Source: Sphaerolaimus hirsutus
Lineage: Eukaryota; Nematoda; Chromadorea; Monhysterida; Sphaerolaimidae
Assembly (NCBI GenBank): GCA_964036195.1
Contig: OZ038456.1
Span: forward strand, 22,359,792-22,423,791
Reading direction: 5' to 3'
Length of the DNA: 64,000 nt
The position numbers and the translations under genes are program-made. The notes beneath the pieces are model-generated. The model did not search any database, was not told where the DNA came from, and worked only from the letters and a program-made list of their open reading frames with translations. Shown in pieces: positions 12,307 to 21,414 of this stretch (positions within the stretch are counted from its first letter, which is position 1; every line of letters starts with the position of its first letter).

Positions 12307-12964
12307 TTCTCTAAGTATGATTCCCAGGGCACTATACAAATTTGGGGCATTTTTCAAACACTTTACAAGTGCTGTGCATAGTGCCTGGGCACAATGCAAT
12401 TCACCTAATGATGCATGACTCTTAAGCCGGAATTACAGCTCAGCGGCATTTGATGTGAAATGATGACATTGTAAAAAATTTTATCAAATAACTATTATTT
12501 TAGTTATTAATTTAACGTCAAAATTTTTTGGTGACATAAAATGTTTGATGTGAAATGTTGACATAGAATGTGTAAATTTTGACGTAAAAATTAATAACTT
12601 ATTAAGTAATAATTATTTTCTTCATTTTTTTAGGACATTACACACAATTACTAGAATTATCAAATTCTGAAATTTCAACGCTGTACCTTTGTCTATTTTG
12701 ATGTGATCAATTTTACGACGTCATCATTTCACGTCAAACGCCGCTGAGGTGTAATTCCGGCTTTAAGCATCAAATACTTTTTTAATTGTACTTCAGTATC
12801 AAAACCAAATGCCAGCAAAAGAAAATTTGCATGAGTGATCAAGGTAATCAGCTTTGTTTGTCAAATATTTTATGTGCATTGCATATTGCCCATGCACTAT
12901 GCATGGAACTATTCGCAATGTAGTGCCCTGGGCACTATGATCATGTGGAATTATACTTGGAGAC
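12307..12964. mobile_element. TIR element TCTCTAAGTAT, hosting a second element
   Basis: The left edge TCTCTAAGTATGATTCC is inverted at the right edge as GGAATTATACTTGGAGA. The arms share the GGGCACTAT and GTGCATAG words. A different element (12424-12763) lies inside it. Confidence 0.55.
12424..12763. mobile_element. AAGCCGGAATTAC inverted-repeat element
   Basis: The left arm AAGCCGGAATTACAGCTCAG pairs with the right arm CTGAGGTGTAATTCCGGCTT. Beyond these, the arms continue with inverse copies of TTTGATGTGAAATGATGAC. It is a 340-bp foldback element without coding capacity, nested in 12307-12964. Confidence 0.7.
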
Positions 12965-13339
12965 ATACACTGTTAGGAAAAAAGTGTTAGGAAAAAGTGG
13001 TGAAAAATACCCTGGATAAAAATCTGAATTCAATATATGTAGATTAAAATCACCTTCCTTAAATACAAACATTGTGGCTGGCCATCCATTTTTTACATTT
13101 TTGTGTTTACGCACTATTCAAATGTAGTTTCTGTTTGCTGTTCTATTGAAGACTGCCATACAGTGCTGGTGTTTACATTACTAATGATGGCAAAAAAGAT
13201 TCAAAGATTCAAATACATTTTCTGCATTTTTTCTCTCGAATTTTTGAATTTTTATTTCACCTCTAAAAAAACTTAAAAATCTATTTTTTTCAAAAAATTC
13301 AAAAAGTAAATAATCATGGGGGTTGCAGCCCCCCCCCCG

Positions 13340-13449
13340 ATATTACAACAATGTGAAATTCTGAAACATAATAAAATTTTTATTTCAATTTCAATCAAGC
13401 GGCATGTGCTTTTGATTTTTTCAAAGGTGGCACATTTGAATGCTGTGAG
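13340..13449 (+). promoter_or_regulatory. Promoter-region fragment P1 of the peptide gene family
   Basis: Contains TTACAACAATGTG, CTGAAACATAATAAAATTTTTATTTCAATTTCAATC and AAGCGGCATGTGC, in the same order as the functional promoter upstream of 16738. It is degraded and cut by an insertion. The matching remainder resumes at 14209-14245 with the CTCCTGAACAAGCTTG block. It has no adjacent coding exon. Confidence 0.6.
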
Positions 13450-14208
13450 TAGGGTGTCAAATTTTTTTTATACAGAAAATGGAAAACAGAAAGGTACATT
13501 TTTTTCAATTTACGGAAAACGGAAAGGTAAAAAAATTTCTACTGGAAAAACGAAAAACGGAAATGTAAAAAAATTTCACTCGGCAGAAAACGGAAAACGG
13601 AATAGTAAAAAAATTATCGGCCGGAAAACAGAAACAGAAAAATGAAATGGTGGAAAACGGAAAGCAAAATTTTCACGGAAATGGAAAAATTAAGCAAAAT
13701 TTTCATGGAAACAGAAAAAGAGCGAAATTTACACAGATGTGGAAAAATATCTGACTTTGATTGTGGTAGCTGTACATTCCGCAAACATGGATCATGCCAG
13801 TAACTTCACTTGTAGTTCAAGCTAACTGAACCAACAAAAAATCATCAAAAGGTAGCAAAAGTACACTACAACAACGATAAGAATGTAGCAAAAGTGAACT
13901 GAACAGAAAAAGTATACTCAGTGGACTGCAAAGTATGTGTCAAGAGCCAGAAAATGGAAAAATGGCCTGGAAAAACAGAAACGGAAAAGTAAAAAAATTT
14001 CTGCTGGAAAACAGAAAAATAGGCCGGAAAAACGAAAAAGGAAAGGTAACAAAATTTTCAGCTGCGGGAAAATGGAAAGGTAAAAAATGTTTGACTGCCA
14101 GAAAACAGAAAACGGAAAGGTAAAAAATTTTCAGCTGCCGGAAAATGGAAAACAGAAAGGTAAAAAATTTTCCCGCGGCAAAAGGGGAAACAGAAATTTG
14201 ACACCCTA
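13450..14208. mobile_element. GGAAAACGG-type hAT-like element
   Basis: The ends are TAGGGTGTCAAATTT and its inverse AAATTTGACACCCTA. The flanking octamers GCTGTGAG and ACCGTGAG agree at 6 of 8 positions, consistent with an aged target duplication. The interior is GGAAAACGGAAAGGTAAAAAATTT-like words. The same family is at 21498-22009. Confidence 0.8.
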
Positions 14209-14245
14209 ACCGTGAGCTGATATCACTCCTGAACAAGCTTGTAAA

Positions 14246-15942
14246 CACCTTCCCACCCAAGTCCGGCCCCTTATTTTTGACTTCACTTCGGATGCCCCAT
14301 CTCTAGCTGTGGGCAGGGTGGAAAGCTAAAAGTTGGGTGGTATATAGGCGCAAGCTTCCTCTACCATTCATGAATAGAAAGGGCCATGGCGACTTACTAC
14401 AGGGTGGGTTGCCCTTCATGTCAAAAAAATTTGTAGCATTTTTGCTGTCCCACCCAGTTTCGGCCCCCAGTTGATTTGTTTTACTGTGGTCTGAAAAAGG
14501 GGTGCCAGGTAAACTCGGCGGACATGAAACAGAATCAGCTATTCAGCCCTTGGTTACCAATGACGTATGTTTTTTAATTCAGACTTGAATGGACGGATTC
14601 CATCGAGTTCACGATATATTTTTTTCAATCCAACTTTTTTGAGAGAACGATATGAATTTGATATGCATATCATTTTAGAAAGTCGAATTGTAAAGCCTTA
14701 GGTCGGATCTTATCGTCGCAGCCCAGACGGATTCCTCCGAAAAAGTACGTATGAAAATGTATGAATTTGGCACACGTCCAAATTCCTTTCGTTTCATACC
14801 AAAAAGATTTAAGACTCACGATTTCTGTTCGTGTAACCGATAATGGCTGCGGAATGCGATTACCTAAGTATTATTAAGTTTCAACTAGTACATGAGTCCC
14901 ATTTGCGGCCGCAAAATTGGATTATGCAGCCTTTATCGGTGACGCGAACAAAATCGTGTGTATTTAACCCAAGAAACTTGGACGTGTGCCAAGTCTAAGT
15001 ATTCACACTCGTACAAAAATCCCATAGAACAATGACTTCCAAAAAGTCCGACGAGTTTACCTATTGTGTCACAGGAAAAGGGCGCCATGGTGTGGCACCC
15101 TTTGGCACCCCCAAATGGCGCCAGCACCATTACATCACTAATATTGTAAGCCTCCCAGTAAGCAGCAGATAAAAAATTATGAATTTGCATATTTGAAAAT
15201 TCACTTTTTGCATGTATTTTTTTACACACTTGTCACGCTGGTTTAGGATGTTTTATAGAGGAGGGTTTAAGGTTCAAAGTTGTGTAAAAAACATTACCTC
15301 TAAAGTGCCCCCATTAGAAAATTTACTGGTGGTGGATTTAAAATTGTAAATTTTGACAATTTATGTTCCTGTGATGACATCATTATGATGTCATAAAATT
15401 CACTCCAAGTAAATTTTTTAATGGAGGCACATTAGAGGTAACGTTTTTTACACAATTTTGAACCTTAAACCCTCCTCTATAAAACATCCTAAACCAGTGT
15501 ATCAAGTGTGTAAAAAAGTTAAAGCAAAAAGTGAATTAAAAATTTGCAAATTTTTAATTTTTAATCTGCTGCTAACTGTGAGGCCTCAAGATTAGCGATG
15601 GAATGGTGCTGGTGCCATTTGGGGGTGCCAAAGGGTGCCGCACCATGGTGGTTTTTTCCTGTGGTGCAATGAGTGCCTGGCACCCCTTTTCCAGACCACA
15701 GTATAACAAATCAAGTGGGGGCCGGAACTGGGTTGGACAGCTAAAACGCCGCAAATTTTTTTGATATATAGGGCAACCCACCCTGTAGTGAGTCGCCATG
15801 GCCCCTCCCATTCATGAATGGTAAAGGGGGCTTGCGCCTATATACCACCCAAATTCTAGCTTTCCACCCTGCCCACAGCTGGGGATAGGGCATCCGAAGT
15901 GAAGTCAAAAATAGGGGGCTGGACTTGGGTGGGAAGGTGTTT
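14246..15942. mobile_element. 1.7-kb foldback element with long arms
   Basis: The left arm begins with the block AACACCTTCCCACCCAAGTC and the right arm ends with its inverse. The arms include inverse copies of GACTTCACTTCGGATG, TATATAGGCGC, ATTCATGAAT and CCATGGCGAC. Toward the centre, a second inverse pair (about 15240-15300 and 15430-15490) is built on GTTTAGGATGTTTTATAGAGGAGGG. CTTG flanks both sides, a possible 4-bp duplication. The left arm is interrupted at 14510-15059. It lies between two promoter fragments of the peptide family. Confidence 0.75.
14510..15059. mobile_element. ACTCGGCGGAC-family element inserted in the foldback arm
   Basis: The termini are TAAACTCGGCGGACATG and TCCGACGAGTTTA. 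The interior has inverse copies of ACGCGAACAGAAAT-like and GATAATGGCTGCGGAATG-like sequence. The uninterrupted right arm of the host palindrome reads straight through the equivalent position, so this is a later insertion. Sister copies are at 19955-20489 and 47951-48519. Confidence 0.7.
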
Positions 15943-16560
15943 ACTTGAATCATTTTCTGCTGACGATGACATTACAACATTTTGGATATTCTGAAACATA
16001 CCGTATTTCCTCGAAATACCCCCGGGGGGTTTATTTTTTCAGAGTGAGAATTTTGAGGGGGGGTTAAACGAGGGGGGGGGGGGTATTTCGAGGGGGGGGG
16101 GTTATTATTTCGCCAGAAATTTTTTGAAAACCAAGTACTAAATTGTCGTCTGAACGTATGCAGACGTCGAAAATGCAACAAAAATCGCCATTTATAAGAC
16201 TCTAAAGACTTGTATAAGTGTGTAGACGTATAATCACTGTTCTCACATAACAGAGTCATCGTTTTTAACGTGTGTTTTGCATTACCCAGATGACAAACAG
16301 CAGCCTTTGTCATCTACGTTCTCTATACACTAAATTTGGGGGGGGGGGGTATTTCGAGGGCGGGGTTTATAAGTTCATAGTGTCCATTTTGAGGGGGGTA
16401 TTTTGAGGAGGGGTATTTCGAGGGGGGGGGGGGTATTTCGAGGAAATACGGTAATTAAATTTTGATTTCAATTTCAACTGAGCGGCATGTGCCTTTGATG
16501 TTGTTCAACGGCGGCGCATCTGAATGTCCGTGGGGGTGGTATAACTCCTGAACAAGCTTG
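15943..16560 (+). promoter_or_regulatory. Promoter-region copy P2 of the peptide gene family
   Basis: Starts with TCATTTTCTGCTGACGATGA and TACAACATTTTGGATATTCTGAAACA, is split by a MITE (16001-16451), and resumes with TGATTTCAATTTCAACTGAG, CGGCATGTGCC and GGTATAACTCCTGAACAAG. The TATA-like word lacks the intact TATAAAAG of P3, and no exon follows. It is the immediate upstream duplicate of the functional promoter. Confidence 0.65.
16001..16451. mobile_element. CCGTATTTCC MITE in promoter copy P2
   Basis: Near-perfect ends CCGTATTTCCTCGAAATACC and GGTATTTCGAGGAAATACGG. TA lies on both sides (ACATA before, TAATT after). The uninterrupted sister sequence at about 16615 reads GAAACATAATTAAAT, showing the empty site and a 2-bp TA duplication. 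Confidence 0.85.
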
Positions 16561-16740
16561 TACCTGTATCATTTTCTGCTGACGATGATGTCTACAACAA
16601 TGTGGACATACTGAAACATAATTAAATTTTGATTTCAATTTCAATCAAGCGGCATGTGCCTTTGATGTTGTTCAACGGCGGCGCATCTGAATGCCGTGGG
16701 CTGGTATAAAAGGGGTGCATTTTGCCGGAATCTAATCAGT
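16561..16740 (+). promoter_or_regulatory. Core promoter of peptide gene copy A
   Basis: TATAAAAG lies at 16705-16712 and the initiator TCAGT at 16736-16740, with its A (predicted +1) at 16738, 33 bp from the TATA start. The same TATA-to-initiator spacing occurs in units 1, 2 and 4. Upstream blocks (GGCGGCGCATCTGAATGCCGTGG, split here as GGCGGCGCATC and GAATGCCGTGG; GCGGCATGTGCC; TTGATTTCAATTTCAAT; TTCTGCTGACGATGATG) are shared by every copy, suggesting a common expression programme. Confidence 0.8.
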
Positions 16741-16785
16741 TGGGCGGCAGTGAGAAAGAGACAAGGAGAGATTGCAAGTTGCAGC

Positions 16786-19600
16786 ATGCAGCTGCTTGTG
16801 CTCGTGCTGGTCGGCTGGCTGGCCGTCGCTGCCCAAGCCCGGGATGCCCCTCAGGTATTCGAGGGGGGGGGGGGGTTTATTATTTCGTCAGAAATTTTCA
16901 TAAGGAACATAGTAAATACCGTATTTCCTCGAAATACCCCCCCCCCCCTTGAAATACCCCCCCCCCCCCTCGTTTGACCCCCCCCCCCCCTCTCGGGACC
17001 ACTATGAAACAATCACCCCCCCCCTCCGAAACACCCCCCCCCCAAATTGAGTGTAAAGGGAACGTACATGACAATAACTGTAGTGTGTGTTCTGTGTACT
17101 GCAGAACACACGTTAAAACAATGTCGGTGTCACGTTACAACAGTGTACATACCATCTACATACTAATATTAGTCTACAGAACCTTATAAATGGCGGTTTT
17201 TGTTGCATTTTTCGACGTCTGCGTACGTTTCAGACGACAATTTCGTACTTGGTTTTCAAAAATTTTCTTGTGAAACAATAACCCCCCCTTGAAATACCCC
17301 CCCCTCGTTTAACCCCCCCCCTCTCGGGACCACTATGAAACAATCACCCCCCGGGGGGTATTTCGAGGAAATACGGTAGTAGGCATTAGCATACCAAAAA
17401 CAGGTAATAAATGTGTCCAAACAGGATATATTTAAACATAAAAAACGTAGATAGCTACACAAACTAGTCCATGTGTAGCTGCAATGCAAATTAACAGTAA
17501 TATACATCATGTACATTGCATACACGGCATATTTATTATGTACATGACGTACATCATTCAGAATGGGGGGTATTTCGAGGGGGGGGGTTTATTATTTCCC
17601 CAGCCCATTTTGAGGGGGGGTTAATTCGAGGGGGGTTAATTCAAGGGGGGTAATTCGAGGTAATACGGTATTCTCAAAATACAGTGCCATAAAACAACCT
17701 TTTTCCACAAAAATAAGGAGCAAAAGAACCAACAGAAAAATCACATTCAATATTTCAGGTATATTTACAAATTAGCATTTTCCAGGTGGAGACAGGCGAG
17801 TGCGAGAAGTGCCTGCTGAAATTCGCAGCGAAAGAAGCAGATGCAGCGAAGCCGCAGACGGGCGACTGCGCTGACATCCTCCTGTCCAACTGCCCCGCGT
17901 GCGGCCACGATGAACAACACAAGGTAAACTCGGTGGACATAGCACTATGTGTGCAAACATACCATCTGAAAAATTAAACCAATTTGTTTACATTTTTCCA
18001 TCAGAATATACCGTAAATCCTCGAATAAGCTCCCCTCGAATAACTCCCCCTGTAAGCTGAGTGAGGAAAAAATAACACCCCCCCCCCCTCGAATAACTCC
18101 CCCCTCTTCTATGGATGGGGAAAAATCCTTGTAAAAAAACATATGTATGTTTATGTTCATCAAAAATACACATTATTTTGCATTTTGTTGCACACAAGCA
18201 TTGATTTCATTGCATGAATTACAGTATTTTTATTCTAAAGTAGCGTAAAAAATAGGGCGTATAATTAAGAAAATTTGTGACAAAATTCATAACTTCTGGT
18301 ACAATTAGAAAAAACTGATGAGCTTTGGACACAAGCAACATCTGCATGTGCGCTTTCTTTGACTGAAATTACAACACCATATCTTTATCCATTCACCTGT
18401 AATTAATTTTACACCAAAAATCAATTTTACGGCCTGTCAATTTTATGAAAGAGCTGTAATCGCAGCATTATAGACATTTGAAATTTTTTACTGTTGTCGG
18501 GCAGTCTCCCAACAGCCAGCGATGTGGGCAATTTTTTTTCAAACGTCTATAACCTTGAGCTACAAGCACGATTCTGCAATTTGACATGCCTATTCGCCTA
18601 GGTAGAAAGTACAGTTGACCACAGTATCTCATGGAAATAGAACCTTTTTCTGAACTTGTTGAACTTTTTAGTGTTGTCGAGTCTGTGTAAACAGGGCTTT
18701 ATAGTAAATCTAGTGTCAAAATGAGGTACACATTCAAAGTCAGTGCCATCAAATGTCATCACTCAAATTCATCAAATAGTTGCTGTCTAAACAGCGAAAT
18801 TTCAATTTTAAAATTTTTTTGCGAGAACCACAGGGAGCTTTTTGAATACTTTTTTGGACACGATGTAGATATCGGTTAGTGCTTTCAACATGTCACTTTG
18901 GGGATGGATTTCTAAGTGTTCTTGAGTATTTGCAATTTGTCAGCACTGAATTTGTCGCATCATCTCCTATTGATGGTTATGCTGTAAATCCACCTCAAAC
19001 CTTGTTCTAATGTAACAAAGTCTTTTTTTCAACGTGTGCTCTGCATTGGCCGGATCACAAACTGCCGGATTTGTCATTCACGCTTTGCGCTTAATTTCTG
19101 GGGGGGGTCTTCCGAGGGGGTGTTTATAAATTCATTGTATCCATTTTAAGGGGGTATTTCGGGGGGGGGGGGTATTTCGAGGGGGTGTTTATAAATTCAT
19201 TGCATCCATTTCAACATTTCAAGGGGGTATTTCGGGGGGGGGGGTTTTCTGGGGGGGGTATTTCGAGGGGGTGTTTATTAATTCATTGCATCCATTTTAA
19301 GGGGGTATTTCGGGGGGGGGGGTATTTCGAGGGGTGTTTATAAATTCATTGCATCCATTTTAAGGGGGTATTTCGGGATATACGGTAAATAGGTGACAAA
19401 TAATCCCAAAGCTTCAAGCAGCGGCAACTGGTCCACCCGCAGGAAAAGGTCGGAAAGAGCTGCGGCATCGCCAAAGAGAGACTGATGAAAATGCAAATCC
19501 CCAAGAGCGCATGTTCGGACTGGCCTTCGTGCCCGCCCTGGCGGCAGGCGTCGGCGCCCTGGCGAACGCCGGTGCGAACTTGGCCAACATGGCCGGCTGA
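16786..19600 (+). CDS. Secreted cysteine-rich peptide precursor, copy A (three exons, frameshift in exon 3)
   Basis: Exon 1 (16786-16854) starts 48 nt after the initiator and encodes a 23-residue signal peptide, MQLLVLVLVGWLAVAAQARD then APQ. Exon 2 (17786-17923) follows TTTTCCAG and encodes 46 residues with cysteines spaced C-x2-C-x18-C-x7-C-x2-C. Exon 3 (from 19443, after CCCGCAG) encodes a sixth cysteine in EKVGKSCGIAKERL. All junctions are phase 0. Compared with copy B, one base is missing near 19500-19510: the family frame would end at TGA 19598-19600 with a Gly/Ala-rich tail, whereas the literal frame runs to 19646. Either the copy is recently broken or the assembly has an error. No known family is recognised. 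The signal peptide and even number of cysteines suggest a disulfide-bonded secreted peptide. Confidence 0.65.
16855..17668. mobile_element. MITE filling the 5' part of intron 1, copy A
   Basis: The sequence directly after exon 1, GTATTCGAGGGGGG, is family sequence (GGGGTATTTCGAGG-like), and the element ends with CGAGGTAATACGG at 17668 followed by TA. A full second member (16919-17376) is nested inside. The intron's GT donor therefore appears to be element-derived in this copy. Confidence 0.65.
16919..17376. mobile_element. Nested full-length CCGTATTTCC MITE in intron 1, copy A
   Basis: 458 bp, the same length as the copy at 4509-4966, with ends CCGTATTTCCTCGAAATACC and ATTTCGAGGAAATACGG and TA on both sides. 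Confidence 0.8.
18011..18228. mobile_element. CCGTAAATCCTCGAATAAG MITE subfamily, intron 2 of copy A
   Basis: The left end CCGTAAATCCTCGAATAAG is followed by poly-C blocks, TGTAAGCTGAGTGAGG and CCCCTCTTCTATGGATGGG. The right part ends with TTGCATGAATTACAGTATT. Relatives are at 22078-22290, 42192-42300, 50745 and 57715. The rest of the intron (18229-18990) is AT-rich with no feature I can name. Confidence 0.6.
19095..19385. repeat. Tandem repeat of MITE-end sequence in intron 2, copy A
   Basis: About four copies of a 60-85-bp unit (TTTATAAATTCATTG, ATCCATTTTAAGGGGGTATT, poly-G) lie head to tail. They close with a MITE terminus ending TACGG at 19385. Confidence 0.65.
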
Positions 19601-19893
19601 GAACGCCCTACGTAGGGGCCCAGTCGTACCAGGATTTGATGAATGAAGTTTTGTTGTTGATTTCGTGATGAATCATTCCATAGTGAAAGTGAAATGTTAT
19701 GATGAAAAATTGGATATTTTTGGTTCATTATTCAGATGGGTTATGGTAGTTTTGCATACTAAGTGTTCAGTGCTGTTATGGCTTTGAGACAGAAAAGTTG
19801 GGGCAGTGGGATTCAATCTGACCATCTGGCATAGGTTCACACACATTTTTTTAGTCTCCAAATCTGGATCACAAAAATAGATAGATATTAATA

Positions 19894-19899
19894 AACTAA
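19894..19899 (+). terminator. Candidate poly(A) signal, copy A
   Basis: AATAAA in the context GATATTAATAAACTAAATAG, about 294 nt past the family-frame stop. The same word in the same context lies about 290-315 nt past the stop in the other copies once insertions are subtracted. The sequence between is the 3' UTR, with CTGACCATCTGGCA and TCACACA blocks shared by all copies. Confidence 0.6.
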
Positions 19900-19954
19900 A
19901 TAGATGCTATCAAATTGAAAATGCATGTTGAAAAGAAATATGAATAGGTAGTAT

Positions 19955-20489
19955 TAAACTCAGCGGACATGAAACGAATCAGTGATTCGGTCCTTGGTTA
20001 CCAGTGATGTATGTTTTTAAATTCGAACTTGAATGGACAGATTCCATTTGGTTCATGATACATTTTATTCTATATGACATTTATATGAGAACGATATGAA
20101 TTTGAAAGACGGATTGTAAGGTCTTAGTTAGATCTTATTGTCGCAGCCCAGACAGATTCATCCAAAAAAGGAATGACGTATGAATTTGGCACATGTCCAA
20201 ATTCCTTGCGTTTCATAACAAAAGATTAAAGACACATGATTTCTGTTCGCGTTACCGATAATGGAAGCAGAATGCGATTAAGTAAACACAAGTTTCAACT
20301 AGTACGTGGGTTGCCATTCGCGATCGTATAATTGAATCCCGCCCATTATCGGTGACGCGAACAGAAATCTGGCATCTTTAAACTTGTTTGCTTGAAACGC
20401 AAGGAAGTTGGACGGATGCCAAGTTCAAATATTCACACTCGTACAAAAATCCCGTAGAACAATGACTTCCAAAAAATCCGCCAAGTTTA
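19955..20489. mobile_element. ACTCGGCGGAC-family element, 3' flank of copy A
   Basis: Ends TAAACTCAGCGGACATG and AATCCGCCAAGTTTA. The interior has inverse GTTCGCGTTACCGATAATGG and CCATTATCGGTGACGCGAAC segments. Same family as 14510-15059 and 47951-48519. Confidence 0.7.
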
Positions 20490-20518
20490 CCTACATTATT
20501 ATTTGCATGGATACAAAC

Positions 20519-21214
20519 CAGAGTTACGAAAGCGTATTTACGCTTACCCGAAATACCCGGGTAAATGGGTATTTATATTTACGCTTACGCTTACGCTTTC
20601 ATAAAATACCCATACGCTTTATTACGCTTTCCCGGCCAAAATACCCGGGTACTAAAGCGTAAAAAAACGTTTCACACGGTCCAGTTTTACGCTTTTGAAA
20701 AAGCGTAAAACCACAAAAAAAGAAGGTGAACGAGAAGCGAACGAGGAGGCGTATTAAAAAAATGACTGCGTGCGTGCAATAACGCACTGAACATAGCGGC
20801 ACATGTAAAAAATGTCTTGAAACCTAAATGTCTGGTGAAATTTGTGCTGTCAAGCGTAGCTTTATATTAGGAATATTGGGGCCAATTTAGGATTACGACG
20901 ACGATTTTTTCACCGTCGACAGACTTGATCTGAGTTAGAAGGTGAGGCATTTTCTGGGTGGGGTGGCTGAGTGTCTGGGGTTTCTGGGAATCAATAGGTA
21001 CTGAGCCTCAGGAGGATCGATAGCTGAGCAACCTCTGGGATAAAAAGTTGGGTTTGGGCATTTTATTTGGGCAACCCACAATCTCCCTACTAGACTGCTC
21101 AACAGCAATACCACTTCATAAATTTTTTTTACGCTTACGCTTTTTTACGCTTTCCTAGGTATTTTAAAAATACCTTACGCTTTCAGTATCCACACTCAAA
21201 ATTTGGAAAGTGTA
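20519..21214. mobile_element. TTACGC-type hAT-like element, cut by assembly gap
   Basis: The left end is CAGAGTTACGAAAGCG. The arms consist of TTTACGCTTACGC and ACCCGGGTA words, matching the complete copies at 52705-53265 and 59688-60250. The right end is missing because the N run starts at 21215. The middle (20810-21120) is non-repetitive and carries no gene I recognise. Confidence 0.7.
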
Positions 21215-21414
21215 NNNNNNNNNNNNNNNNNNNNNNNNNNNNNNNNNNNNNNNNNNNNNNNNNNNNNNNNNNNNNNNNNNNNNNNNNNNNNNNNNNNNNN
21301 NNNNNNNNNNNNNNNNNNNNNNNNNNNNNNNNNNNNNNNNNNNNNNNNNNNNNNNNNNNNNNNNNNNNNNNNNNNNNNNNNNNNNNNNNNNNNNNNNNNN
21401 NNNNNNNNNNNNNN
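21215..21414. other. Assembly gap of 200 N
   Basis: The exact length of 200 suggests a nominal spacer, not a measured size. It cuts exon 2 of copy B and probably hides the promoter, exon 1 and intron 1 of that gene. Confidence 0.95.

Noticed and set aside
13500..14200. Lys-rich ORFs that look like coding repeats
   Set aside because: They translate the GGAAAACGG filler of a hAT-like element.
16786..17923. Assigning the peptide family to insect chemosensory proteins or saposins
   Set aside because: The NCPAC...Q stretch and x18 cysteine spacing superficially recall the chemosensory C-x18-C-x2-C pattern, but the cysteine order here is C-x2-C-x18-C-x7-C-x2-C and does not align. Saposin spacing fits no better.
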